Below are positions 24,101-33,105 of a stretch of 43,708 bases of DNA, one piece after another (the first letter of the stretch is position 1; every line of letters begins with the position of its first letter). The stretch is from an uncultured Actinomycetes bacterium (GTDB lineage Bacteria > Actinomycetota > Acidimicrobiia > Acidimicrobiales > Acidimicrobilacustridaceae), in the NCBI GenBank assembly GCA_937876315.1, contig CALEHQ010000025.1, positions 1 through 43,708 of the forward strand, given 5' to 3'. Made by a program: the position numbers and the translations under genes. The notes below the pieces were generated by a model. It had not been told where the DNA came from. It made no database searches and was given only the letters and a program-made list of their open reading frames with translations.

Positions 24101-24607
24101 GTTACCGAAGCAGTGGCGGAGTTAAAGGGCGAGCCGATTCCCGAACCGGCCGAAATCAAGCTCGAGTTACCGGTCGATGCTTCGTTACCTGCTTCCTATG
24201 TCGAACGTGAAGACTTACGGCTCGAGGCCTATCGGCGTCTTGCCGCGGTGATCTCGGCTGCTGAAGTTGCCGATATTCGGACCGAGTGGGAAGACCGCTA
24301 CGGACCGGTGCCCGAAGATGCCGAAGCGCTCCTTGAGGTTGCCCGCCTTCGGGCGGAGTGCGTCAGAACCGGGGTTACCGACGTCACCGTGACCAAGGGG
24401 CCAGGATTTGGCGGGCCGAAGTTTGTGGCCCGGATCTCACCGTTGGCCCTTCGGACTTCCGCCACGATCCGTCTTGATCGCCTCTACAAAGGGTCGGTGT
24501 ATAAGCCCGAGCCGCAGCAATTGCAGCTTCACCTGAACTCGGCAGTGTCGATCCTTGACGACCTCGTCTCGGCGCTGGCCGACCTCGTACCTGAGGACGA
24601 GGGCTGA
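21170..24607 (+). CDS. mfd: Transcription-repair coupling factor Mfd
   Basis: Mfd removes RNA polymerase stalled at lesions and recruits UvrA. The 1145-residue protein is full length. It has UvrB-like N-terminal domains (VVGVPTTAEAERLVRDLAAF; ELFPAWETLPFE), a CarD-like RNA-polymerase-interacting domain from about residue 473 (LAPGDFVVHYQHGVGRYGG), RecG-like helicase motifs including GDVGFGKTEVAVRA (about 625) and VVDEEQRFGV (about 725), and TATPIPRTLEMSL. VCTTIIESGIDMP and the QLRGRVGRSG motif follow, then a C-terminal TRCF domain (PEPAEIKLELPVDASLP). ATG 21170 gives the standard N-terminus. Confidence 0.98.
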   Translation: MALSDLIPMMADEPALISILGRREGSIVIPEPARAITISSLVERAERRPVVVGVPTTAEAERLVRDLAAFLGPDEVELFPAWETLPFERVSPAIDTMGRRSRVLWRLHEPERAPAVIVAPVRALVQRLGPHVGEIEPITIGVGDVADPVELIEQLVRFGYRREVQVEHRGEVAVRGSIVDIYPSTADAPIRIDLWGDEVDRLTEFSIADQRATVSVAEATFFPCRELLPTEEVRERAAALVGAQPWGREQWERLSEGQMFDGMESWLPWLVDDNADDPDVLFDLLRDDAQILLIEPRRMRDRAGDILAEEQDLEQSLSRTWGAEGSFPQLHVPFERLLGRTGAPMWTVLDVPDAPSTPVVGASGWDPVVGDGNLLVEQLRSMLSDGATVVVAADGSGSADRLVTLLGDQGIHLSFDERGREDLSTPGGHVVVAPLERGVRLPQIGLALLAESDVTGRRRAHRRARPRKAVAQGHFDDLAPGDFVVHYQHGVGRYGGMVKRAIGGVERDYLLLEYRGDDRLYVPSDQVDAVRPFTGSDSPSLSRLGGGEWQKNKARVREAVTEIAQELVVLYQKRIHAPGHAFAPDTPWQHELEESFPYELTPDQKIAIADVKADMEGESPMDRLVCGDVGFGKTEVAVRAVFKAVQDGKQAAVLVPTTLLAQQHLQTFSERFAGYPVRVEMLSRFLTNAQAKKVIADLETGDVDVVIGTHRLLADGLAFKDLGLLVVDEEQRFGVSHKESIKGLKVGVDVLTLTATPIPRTLEMSLTGIRDLTLLNTPPSERQPILTYVGEYDERAVVEAIRRELLREGQVFFVHNRVQDIERVAAHLSELVPEARIAVAHGQMDEGTLEKVVLDFWEGAFDVLVCTTIIESGIDMPTVNTLVVDRADLLGLGQLHQLRGRVGRSGSRAYAYLFFPPERALTEQAFERLRTIGEATELGSGFRIAMRDLEIRGAGNLLGSGQSGHISSVGYDLYCQMVTEAVAELKGEPIPEPAEIKLELPVDASLPASYVEREDLRLEAYRRLAAVISAAEVADIRTEWEDRYGPVPEDAEALLEVARLRAECVRTGVTDVTVTKGPGFGGPKFVARISPLALRTSATIRLDRLYKGSVYKPEPQQLQLHLNSAVSILDDLVSALADLVPEDEG

Positions 24608-24632
24608 CTCTCAGGCCCTCTGCTGGCTCCGT

Positions 24633-24638
24633 TAGTGT
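24633..24638 (+). promoter_or_regulatory. Putative -10 box (TAGTGT) of the parvulin-type foldase gene
   Basis: TAGTGT lies 10 nt before the GTG at 24649, in the short gap after mfd, with no Shine-Dalgarno. If it is the -10 box, the alternative GTG at 24637 lies partly within it and cannot be the start. Confidence 0.4.
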
Positions 24639-24648
24639 GAGCAACCTT

Positions 24649-25710
24649 GTGAAGACGACGCGCACTATCTCCATCACCGCCATCCTCCTCGCCCTCGTGC
24701 TTTCCCTCGTGGGCAGTTCATGTTCGGCGGTAAACCCAACCGCACTGACCGTGAACGACTGGATACTTTCCGATTCAGAATTCCAGTCGCAGATAGAGGC
24801 ATTTGCAAAGGTGTACTCGACCTCAGGTGGAGCCAGTGAGCTCAAGTCGGCCGATGGCAACTCGTGGGCGACCTCCTACACGTCTGCCTTCCTAAACGAT
24901 CAGTTGAGTCTCCAGCTCGCCCAGGTTGGTGTCGACGAACGCGGCCTCACCGTGACCGATGCTGATCGAGCGGATGCAAGGAAACTGCTCGAGCAGAACT
25001 TCACCAACGGCTCTGGCACCTCAGTGTTCAATGAACTTCCGGTGAGTTACCAGCAGACGCTTATCGATGGTGTGGCCGCTCAGAGCGTGCTGGGAGCAGC
25101 AGTTATTGCTGAAGCCCAAACCGACGATGGTCTTCGTAGTCTTTATGAGGCAACGAAGGATCAGTATCAAGAGGATCTCGTATGCGCGAGCCACATCCTT
25201 GTACTCGCGGGTTCGGGTTCAGGAAACGCAGTTCCGACCGACGCTCAGTACGCGACCGCTCTGACATCGATCAAAGACATCCAGTCGCAGATCAATGGAA
25301 CATCAAACTTTGCCGAGATCGCTGCAGCGAAGTCGCAAGATCCCGGATCAGCGACCTCAGGTGGAGCGCTTCCGTGCAGCCCAAAGGGTTCCTATGTGAC
25401 GGAATTCGATGACGCAGCTTGGGCGCAGCCAGTTGGGGTTGTGGGTGAACCGGTGAAGACGAGGTTTGGGTATCACATTCTTCTCGTAACGGCTCGTGGC
25501 AAGTTGACGTTTGAACAACTGAAGGATTCGCTGAAGCAGTCTGTTGTTGACAATGCCGACGCGATTGTCGGCGCTGAACTGATGCGTATCGCCTCAACGG
25601 TAAACGTGTCGGTTAACCCTCGGTACGGTCAGTTTGACGCAGCGACAGCGAAAATCATTGCTCCCTCAGGCGCCACCTCCACCACGGTCGCCGGACTTCC
25701 GTTGCAGTGA
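24649..25710 (+). CDS. PpiC/SurA-type peptidyl-prolyl isomerase, probable lipoprotein
   Basis: This is an extracytoplasmic foldase of 353 residues. The signal peptide (KTTRTISITAILLALVLSLVG) ends near Cys25 with a slightly atypical lipobox. A SurA-N-like helical region follows, then a parvulin domain from about residue 180: CASHILVLAGSGSGN, FAEIAAAKSQDPGSATSGGALP and TRFGYHILLVTAR. GTG 24649 is preferred because it leaves a compact signal peptide; GTG 24637 adds four residues. Location between mfd and mazG is typical of actinobacteria. It has a small C-terminal Ser/Thr tail. Confidence 0.9.
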   Translation: MKTTRTISITAILLALVLSLVGSSCSAVNPTALTVNDWILSDSEFQSQIEAFAKVYSTSGGASELKSADGNSWATSYTSAFLNDQLSLQLAQVGVDERGLTVTDADRADARKLLEQNFTNGSGTSVFNELPVSYQQTLIDGVAAQSVLGAAVIAEAQTDDGLRSLYEATKDQYQEDLVCASHILVLAGSGSGNAVPTDAQYATALTSIKDIQSQINGTSNFAEIAAAKSQDPGSATSGGALPCSPKGSYVTEFDDAAWAQPVGVVGEPVKTRFGYHILLVTARGKLTFEQLKDSLKQSVVDNADAIVGAELMRIASTVNVSVNPRYGQFDAATAKIIAPSGATSTTVAGLPLQ

Positions 25711-25723
25711 TCTGCACTCGCCG

Positions 25724-27088
25724 ATGATGCCTCGAGTTGTCATCGTTGGGCTCGGGCCTGGCGATGTTGAACTCCTGACTCTCGGTACTCGTGAGTCGAT
25801 CGACACGATCGCAACGCAATTCGTTCGAACACGTCGACACCCAGCTGCGGTCGTGATGGAAGCGGCGACGTCATTCGACGATGTCTATGAAACAGCGGCT
25901 TCTATCGACGAGGTCTACCCCGAGATCGTCGAACGATTGATCGCGGCTGCGACCGAGACAGGTGAAGTCCTTTATGCCGTTCCTGGTTCGCCGATTGTGG
26001 CCGAGCACACGGTGGAGCTCCTCCTGGCTGATTCTCGTTGCGAGGTTGAAATCATTCCCGCGCTTTCGTTCCTCGATCTCACATGGGCTCGTTTGGGAAT
26101 CGATCCTGTCTCCGTTGGCGTGCGCATCATCGATGGTCATCGATTCGCCGTCGAAGCAGCGGGGGAGCGCGGCCCACTCTTGGTGGCGCAATGCGACTCG
26201 GCCGAGGTGCTCTCCGACGTGAAACTCGCGCTCGATGCCGGAATCAATTCGTGTCTTGGGGCCGATGCCACCGTGACGGTGCTGCAACGACTAGGGCTAC
26301 CTGATGAAGTTGTCGAAGAAATTCCTTGGACAGAAATCGATCGAATAGCGGCTGACCATCTCACCTCGATTTTTCTTCCCGAACTCTCTGCCCCGGTCGC
26401 CCAAGAATTGGTTCGTTTCGCAGAACTGGTCGCGGTATTGCGCTCCGAATGTCCTTGGGACCGTGAGCAAACTCATGAGTCTCTTCGTCGTCATCTCCTT
26501 GAAGAGTCCTACGAACTCCTTGAAGCCATCGATCATCTCGATGTCGACGCCGGCACTGGCTATGAACATTTGGAAGAAGAACTTGGGGATCTGCTTTTCC
26601 AGGTGCTCTTCCATAGTCAGTTGGCATCGGAAGAAGGTCAGTTCACGATTGCTGATGTCGCTCTCAACGTTCACGACAAATTGCGGTCTCGTCACCCGCA
26701 TGTTTTTGGTGACGTCGAGGCTGAGGACGCTGACGCAGTGGTGAGTAACTGGGAACAGATCAAGAAGGAAGAAAAGGGTCGCGAGAGCGTCTTCGATGGC
26801 GTTCCCGACGCGATTCCCGCATTGCTCTACGCACTCAAGATTCAAAAGAAGGCTGGATCGCTTACGGGCCTTGATCCGAGCGCTTTGCCTGTCCCGGAGT
26901 CGATCGAGGCGACACTTCGGGAATTTGGGGCGTCGATCGATGATCAAACCACCGGCGCGCTGCTGTTCGCTATCGTCGATGAGGCCCGGCGTGCTGGGAT
27001 TGATCCCGAGACGGCACTGCGCGCAGCAGCGGTGAACTACCGCGATGCCGCTCGGAGTGCTGAACTAGGTGTGCGCGCGGATCTCTGA
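25724..27088 (+). CDS. mazG: MazG nucleotide pyrophosphohydrolase fused to a tetrapyrrole-methylase-like domain
   Basis: MazG hydrolyses NTPs or dNTPs to monophosphates and cleans aberrant nucleotides. This 454-residue protein has the YabN-like architecture: an N-terminal tetrapyrrole-methylase fold (VVIVGLGPGDVELLTLGT; LYAVPGSPIVAEHTVE) of about 220 residues, then a MazG domain with the Mg-binding LLEESYELLEAID and EELGDLLFQVLFHS and a C-terminal helical extension. Start ATG 25724 or 25727 (adjacent Met codons); upstream sequence belongs to the foldase gene. The role of the methylase domain is unknown. It is 72 bp upstream of eno. Confidence 0.94.
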   Translation: MMPRVVIVGLGPGDVELLTLGTRESIDTIATQFVRTRRHPAAVVMEAATSFDDVYETAASIDEVYPEIVERLIAAATETGEVLYAVPGSPIVAEHTVELLLADSRCEVEIIPALSFLDLTWARLGIDPVSVGVRIIDGHRFAVEAAGERGPLLVAQCDSAEVLSDVKLALDAGINSCLGADATVTVLQRLGLPDEVVEEIPWTEIDRIAADHLTSIFLPELSAPVAQELVRFAELVAVLRSECPWDREQTHESLRRHLLEESYELLEAIDHLDVDAGTGYEHLEEELGDLLFQVLFHSQLASEEGQFTIADVALNVHDKLRSRHPHVFGDVEAEDADAVVSNWEQIKKEEKGRESVFDGVPDAIPALLYALKIQKKAGSLTGLDPSALPVPESIEATLREFGASIDDQTTGALLFAIVDEARRAGIDPETALRAAAVNYRDAARSAELGVRADL

Positions 27089-27113
27089 CCGTCCCCACTG
27101 CTCGCGCGTCGAC

Positions 27114-27128
27114 GTGGAAAACTTCCAC
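27114..27128. other. Small inverted repeat in the mazG-eno gap
   Basis: GTGGAA and TTCCAC form a 6-bp stem with a 3-nt loop, 33 nt upstream of the eno ATG. It is probably a minor leader hairpin or part of an eno promoter region. No clear -10 box was found in this gap. Confidence 0.35.
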
Positions 27129-27142
27129 CCAAGCCCCATTGA

Positions 27143-28444
<1,302 letters not shown>

Positions 28445-28446
28445 CC

Positions 28447-28896
28447 ATGGCTCGTCTTCCCCGTCGATCACGCGCGGAGTCGTCCGCGTCGCGGAAGCGC
28501 TCCAACGCGCCCGCGAAGTCTTCGGGGCCCAAACACGCCAAACCGCAGCGTTCGTTGCTGGCCCGATCCACATGGGTTGTCACGCCGATCATTTTGGTGA
28601 TCCTGACGGTTGCCGTGGTTGCCTTTCTTGCTCCAACACGCACGTTGCTTGATCAGCGCCGAACTGCTGCGACAGTTGAGCAGCGATTGGCAGAAATCGA
28701 TCAGGCCAATGCTGATGCGCAGGCCCAAGCCGATGCTCTCAAGACCGATGCGGAGATTGAACGCATCGCCCGTGAGCAGTATGGCTACGCCAAGGCCGGT
28801 GAAGAGGTGTACCACATTCTTCCCGAGGCTCAAGATCCGGTCCGAGTCCCCGACGCATGGCCGTTCGAGGGTTTGGGTTCCTCGCTCACCCGCTGA
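28447..28896 (+). CDS. Septum formation initiator, FtsB/DivIC family
   Basis: This 149-residue bitopic division protein has a basic, Ser/Pro-rich cytoplasmic N-terminus (1-40), one transmembrane segment (WVVTPIILVILTVAVVAFLA, about 43-63), a coiled coil (about 68-100, RRTAATVEQRLAEIDQANA) and the IERIAREQYGYAKAGEEVYHIL motif typical of the family. It acts with FtsL/FtsQ-type partners at the divisome. It follows eno by 2 nt as in most actinobacteria. The usual next genes (DUF501, ppx) are 9 kb downstream here. Confidence 0.93.
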   Translation: MARLPRRSRAESSASRKRSNAPAKSSGPKHAKPQRSLLARSTWVVTPIILVILTVAVVAFLAPTRTLLDQRRTAATVEQRLAEIDQANADAQAQADALKTDAEIERIAREQYGYAKAGEEVYHILPEAQDPVRVPDAWPFEGLGSSLTR

Positions 28897-28919
28897 GAAG
28901 GTTTCCAACAGACGTCCAC

Positions 28920-28925
28920 TAACCT
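28920..28925 (+). promoter_or_regulatory. Putative -10 box (TAACCT) of the coxL-like gene
   Basis: TAACCT lies in the 68-bp gap after ftsB, predicting a leader of about 33 nt with GAGGGGGAG as the ribosome-binding site. It would start a transcript independent of eno-ftsB. Confidence 0.35.
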
Positions 28926-28964
28926 CTCATTGCCGCAACGGCACCTCGAGGGGGAGTGAACCAC

Positions 28965-31274
28965 ATGAGCGTGATGGGAACCCGTGTACAGCGTCGGGAA
29001 GACCCGCTGTTTCTGACTGGCGGCGCCCAGTACACCGCCGATCTTCAAGAGCCACTGCTTGAAGGAGCGCTCCATGCGCATTTTGTTCGATCGACAATCG
29101 CTCATGCGCGCATTACCGAACTTGATGTTTCTGAAGCACTCGCTGCGCCAGGGGTCGTTGCCGTGTTCACCGCTGCCGATGTCGCTGAGTCCGGTGACCT
29201 TTCTGCACCACCTCCTGCTATTCCCGGCATGATTCCGGACATCCTCGCCCGGCCATGGCTCGCAACCGATGTTGTCCGTTACGTCGGTGAAGCAATTGCG
29301 GTCATCGTTGCTGAATCTGCGGCCGCCGCCGAGGATGCCTCTGAACTCGTGATTGTCGATTTCGATCCACTCGACGCAGTTGTCGATCCGGTGTTTGCCG
29401 CGACCGATCAGGTACTGCTTCATCCTGAGCACGGTTCAAACACGGCGCTCGAAGTTCCGTTTGGCTTTACCGAAGAGTTATTCGACGGTTGCGAAGTTGT
29501 CGTCACGCGCGACATCGTCAATCAGCGCGTGGCCGTTGCCCCACTTGAACCTCGCGGTGTCGCGGTCGTGTGGCACGAAGGTCGCCTGATCGCGTGGGTG
29601 TCCACCCAAGCTCCACATTCGGTCAAGGGCAAACTTGCTGGCGTTTATGAACTCGAGCCGCAGCAGGTCCATGTGATTGCTCCTGCTGTTGGTGGCGGGT
29701 TTGGCGCCAAGATCAATCTTCAGACCGATGAACTTTTGCTGCCGTGGGTTTCGCGCAAAGTCAACCGACCAATCCGCTGGGCCGAGTCACGTAGCGAGTC
29801 AATGGTGTCGATGCCGCATGGCCGCGGCCAGGTTCACAAGATCGAAATCGGGGGCTCGAAAGACGGCAAGGTCGAGGCCTATCGGCTCACCGTCCTGCAG
29901 GACGTCGGCGCGTATCCGGGTATGGGCACATTCCTCCCGTTCATGACTCGCACAATGGCTCCGGGCACCTATGACATCCCGAAGGTCGAATGCAATACCA
30001 AGTCGGTGATGACAAACACCACGCCGATTGAGGCCTATCGCGGTGCAGGTCGTCCCGAAGCGACTGCGGCCATCGAACGAGCATTCGACCTCTTCGCTGC
30101 CGAAATCGGCATGGACCCGGTTGAGGTGCGTCGACGCAACCTCATCGCTGCCGATGCATTTCCCTTCACCACGCCAACCGGCGCCATCTACGACAGTGGC
30201 AACTACCAGGCCGCGCTCGATCTCGCACTTGCCGAATCTAACTACGAAGGATTACGTGCCGAACAAGCTGCTCGTCGTGCAGCAGGCGATCCGGTGCAAC
30301 TTGGCATTGGTGTTTGTGTGTATGTCGAGATCACTGCTGGTCCGGCCGGTAGCCATGGTGAATTCGCCAAGGTTGTCCTCGGCAAGAACGGTGGACTCAC
30401 GGTGTACACCGGCTCCTCATCGCACGGCCAGGGTCACAACACCGCGTGGGCGATGCTTGCCAGCGATCTCACTGGAATTCCGATGGATGCCATCGAAGTT
30501 GTTGCCGGCGATACCGACCGCGTTGCCGAAGGTGTGGGCACGATGGGCTCCCGCTCGTTGCAGTTGGGTGGTTCGGCGGTCTGGACCGCAACTGAGCAGG
30601 TTGTCGACAAAGCTCGCCAGGTTGCAGCCGAACTTCTCGAAGCGAATGTGGCCGACATCGAACTCGATATGGATCGTGGGGTGTTTCACGTCGCTGGCAC
30701 TCCGAGTGTTTCCAAAACTTGGGCCGAGGTCGGAACAGCTGGCGACATTGTTGACCCCATCGGTGCTGGTGCGATGGGGCTACCAATCGAAGCCTCACTT
30801 ACCTTCAGTGCCGAGAATGCAACGTTCCCGTTTGGTGCACATGTGGCCGAGGTTGAGGTCGATACTGAAACCGGCAAGGTCACATTGCGTCGCATCGTGA
30901 CCTGTGACGATGCGGGACGCATCTTGAACCCTCTTATTGTCGAAGGTCAGCGTCACGGTGGTATTGCGCAAGGTGTGGGACAGGCGCTGTTTGAACACAT
31001 GATGTACGACGAAGACGGAAATCCGCAGACCTCGAACTTTGCTGATTATGCGTTTGGTTCGGCAGCCGAGTTCCCGAGTTTCGATCTCGTTCCTCTCGAA
31101 ACCCCTTCGCCGGTGAATCCTCTTGGCGCAAAGGGCATCGGCGAATCGGGTGCAATTGGCGGCACCCCTGCAGTTCAGAGTGCGGTTATCGACGCACTGT
31201 CACCGTTTGGTGTCACGCACCTCGATATGCCGTATACCGCCGAGCGCGTCTGGCGCGCCGTCACCGGACTGTGA
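28965..31274 (+). CDS. Molybdenum hydroxylase large subunit (form II CoxL-like/xanthine dehydrogenase family)
   Basis: This 769-residue catalytic subunit binds molybdopterin cytosine dinucleotide. It has RREDPLFLTGGAQYTAD at the N-terminus, VAPLEPRGVAVVW, GGGFGAKI, and AYRGAGR at residues 357-363, the motif of form II CoxL proteins (true CO dehydrogenases have AYRCSFR). GKNGGLTVYTGSSSHGQGH, the MCD-contact loops and GAKGIGESGAIGG with the catalytic Glu727 follow. Its natural substrate is therefore unknown; an aldehyde or N-heterocycle is as likely as CO. ATG 28965 is spaced well from GAGGGGGAG; GTG 28956 is too close to it. The partner subunits are encoded on the opposite strand 5 kb away. 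Confidence 0.93.
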   Translation: MSVMGTRVQRREDPLFLTGGAQYTADLQEPLLEGALHAHFVRSTIAHARITELDVSEALAAPGVVAVFTAADVAESGDLSAPPPAIPGMIPDILARPWLATDVVRYVGEAIAVIVAESAAAAEDASELVIVDFDPLDAVVDPVFAATDQVLLHPEHGSNTALEVPFGFTEELFDGCEVVVTRDIVNQRVAVAPLEPRGVAVVWHEGRLIAWVSTQAPHSVKGKLAGVYELEPQQVHVIAPAVGGGFGAKINLQTDELLLPWVSRKVNRPIRWAESRSESMVSMPHGRGQVHKIEIGGSKDGKVEAYRLTVLQDVGAYPGMGTFLPFMTRTMAPGTYDIPKVECNTKSVMTNTTPIEAYRGAGRPEATAAIERAFDLFAAEIGMDPVEVRRRNLIAADAFPFTTPTGAIYDSGNYQAALDLALAESNYEGLRAEQAARRAAGDPVQLGIGVCVYVEITAGPAGSHGEFAKVVLGKNGGLTVYTGSSSHGQGHNTAWAMLASDLTGIPMDAIEVVAGDTDRVAEGVGTMGSRSLQLGGSAVWTATEQVVDKARQVAAELLEANVADIELDMDRGVFHVAGTPSVSKTWAEVGTAGDIVDPIGAGAMGLPIEASLTFSAENATFPFGAHVAEVEVDTETGKVTLRRIVTCDDAGRILNPLIVEGQRHGGIAQGVGQALFEHMMYDEDGNPQTSNFADYAFGSAAEFPSFDLVPLETPSPVNPLGAKGIGESGAIGGTPAVQSAVIDALSPFGVTHLDMPYTAERVWRAVTGL

Positions 31275-31289
31275 GCTGAATTCAAGACG

Positions 31290-31436
31290 ATGACGCAACC
31301 AATCAACCCCAAACCACGCCAAGAACCTGCAGCCAAGCAACGTTGGCAAAGTTCAGCGAAATGGACCCTCGTCGCGTCGGTAGGGGTAACTGTTGGGATG
31401 TTTCTCTTCTTCTATTTTTTGTTTCTGAGAGGCTGA
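31290..31436 (+). CDS. Small single-span membrane protein
   Basis: A 48-residue ORF lies 15 nt after the large-subunit gene and 7 nt before pirin. Its product has a hydrophilic Pro/Gln/Lys-rich N-terminus (about 26 residues) and one hydrophobic segment (WTLVASVGVTVGMFLFFYFL) ending in Leu-Arg-Gly. It fills an otherwise unexplained 169-bp gap in the operon, so I consider it real. The ribosome-binding site is weak. I recognise no family; a membrane anchor or assembly role for the hydroxylase is speculation. Confidence 0.55.
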   Translation: MTQPINPKPRQEPAAKQRWQSSAKWTLVASVGVTVGMFLFFYFLFLRG

Positions 31437-31443
31437 GCGAATC

Positions 31444-32148
31444 GTGACAATCGAGATCCGTACCGCAGCAAGTCGAGGCGAAACTCAGATCGGTTGGCTT
31501 GATTCAAAGCACAGTTTCAGTTTCGGCTCCTATGTCGATCACGCAAACACTGGTCATGGACTCTTGCTCGTAAGTAATGACGATCGAGTTGCACCCGCAA
31601 CGGGCTTCGGTACGCATGGTCACGCCGACATGGAGATCATCACTTGGGTGCTTTCAGGTGAAGTTGAACATTCCGACACCCTCGGCAACCACGGCATCAT
31701 TCGCCCCGGACTTGCCCAGCGCATGTCTGCAGGCACCGGTATTCGTCATTCGGAACACAATCCCAGCCCCGACGTCGAGGCACATTTTGTGCAGATGTGG
31801 GTACCGCCGGACACACAGGGCATCGAGCCGGGATACGAACAGCAAGAGGTCGGCCACTTGTTGGATGCGGGCGGTCTTGTTGCGATCGCTGGTGGTCCAG
31901 GCAGTGGCGCGGTCATTGTCATCAATCAGCGTGATGCCGTGATGTACGCGGGACGGCTCAAGGCGGGTGAATCCGCATCGATCCCCGTTGCGCCCCATGT
32001 TCACCTCTTCGTGGCACTCGGCTCGGCAATGCTGAACGAGTCCGAAGAACTTGGTGAGGGTGATGCCCTTCGCCTGACCAATGAGGGCTCCCACACGATC
32101 ATGGCGGGCCCAGAAGGCGCCGAAGTCATTGTCTGGGCCACCGCCTGA
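31444..32148 (+). CDS. Pirin family bicupin protein
   Basis: This 234-residue pirin/YhhW-like bicupin has the metal-binding segments GFGTHGHADMEIITWVLSGEVEH and TGIRHSEHNPS (His-x-His and His-x2-Glu-type ligands) and the C-terminal cupin VAPHVHLFVALG. Homologues include quercetin 2,3-dioxygenases and redox-sensing pirins. GTG 31444 follows GAGAGG. Its presence among molybdenum-hydroxylase genes is unusual and could be incidental or reflect redox protection. Confidence 0.9.
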   Translation: MTIEIRTAASRGETQIGWLDSKHSFSFGSYVDHANTGHGLLLVSNDDRVAPATGFGTHGHADMEIITWVLSGEVEHSDTLGNHGIIRPGLAQRMSAGTGIRHSEHNPSPDVEAHFVQMWVPPDTQGIEPGYEQQEVGHLLDAGGLVAIAGGPGSGAVIVINQRDAVMYAGRLKAGESASIPVAPHVHLFVALGSAMLNESEELGEGDALRLTNEGSHTIMAGPEGAEVIVWATA

Positions 32149-32180
32149 GGTTCACTTCGAAGGTACGAGGCGACCACCGG

Positions 32181-32186
32181 TAGCCT
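32181..32186 (+). promoter_or_regulatory. Putative -10 box (TAGCCT) of the moxR-like gene
   Basis: TAGCCT ends 7 nt before the GTG at 32194, without a Shine-Dalgarno. This indicates a leaderless transcript for the accessory genes. Confidence 0.45.
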
Positions 32187-32193
32187 GCCGATT

Positions 32194-33105
32194 GTGAGTT
32201 CCGCTACCCCCGCATCTGTCGCTGACGTTGTCTCCGGTCTTGCCGCCAACGGATACCTGGCCGACGAGGGTTTGGCGACCGCAATCTTCCTTTCTCTGAC
32301 GATGGGGCGCCCCCTGTTGCTCGAAGGGGAACCCGGTGTTGGGAAGACCGAAGTGGCAAAGGCGCTTAGCGCGCTCACCGGAGGCGAGTTACTTCGACTC
32401 CAGTGCTACGAAGGGCTCGACGCATCGCAAGCGCTGTACGAGTGGGATTACCCCCGACAGCTGCTCCATCTTCGTGCTGCTGAGGCGGCCGGAACAATTA
32501 GCTCCGATGTTGCTGTTATCGAAAATGAGCTCTACAGCGAACGGTTTCTGGTGCGCCGTCCTCTCCTCGATGCGATCTCTGATCGTCACCACATTGCGCC
32601 AGTTCTGCTCATCGATGAGCTTGATCGAGCTGATGACGAGTTCGAGGCATTTCTGCTGGAAGTTCTTGCCGACAACGCGGTGACGATCCCCGAGCTCGGT
32701 ACCTTTCGAGCAACAGTTCCGCCAATTGTGATCATCACCTCAAACCGCACCCGTGATGTGCACGATGCGCTCAAGCGCCGTTGCTTGTACCACTGGGTTG
32801 AGCATCCCGATCTTGAGCGCGAGATAGCGATTGTTCAATCGCGCGTTCCTGGAGCAAACGAACTTCTCTCTCGTCAGGTCTCGCGGTTGGTCTCTGAACT
32901 CAGGTCAATTGGTTTGTTCAAGCCGCCTGGTGTTGCCGAGACAATCGATTGGGTAATGGCTCTCACGGCGTTGGGTCGCACTGAGCTTGATGCAGCATCT
33001 GTTGAAGCATCTCTTGGTGCAGTAGTGAAATATCGCGAAGACGCTGATCGAGTTCGTGCCCGTGGGATCGACACGTTGGTCGAATCCGCCACGAATGCCG
33101 ACTGA
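32194..33105 (+). CDS. MoxR-family AAA+ ATPase (CoxD-like)
   Basis: This 303-residue AAA+ ATPase of the MoxR group has Walker A GEPGVGKT at 45-52, Walker B LLIDELDRAD (Asp141, Glu142) and sensor 1 in VIITSNRTRDVHDALKRR. In the cox cluster of Oligotropha, CoxD is a AAA+ chaperone needed to mature the Mo-S-Cu site, acting with the VWA protein CoxE. The immediately following VWA gene supports the same role here. GTG start by a leaderless-type promoter. Confidence 0.93.
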   Translation: MSSATPASVADVVSGLAANGYLADEGLATAIFLSLTMGRPLLLEGEPGVGKTEVAKALSALTGGELLRLQCYEGLDASQALYEWDYPRQLLHLRAAEAAGTISSDVAVIENELYSERFLVRRPLLDAISDRHHIAPVLLIDELDRADDEFEAFLLEVLADNAVTIPELGTFRATVPPIVIITSNRTRDVHDALKRRCLYHWVEHPDLEREIAIVQSRVPGANELLSRQVSRLVSELRSIGLFKPPGVAETIDWVMALTALGRTELDAASVEASLGAVVKYREDADRVRARGIDTLVESATNAD

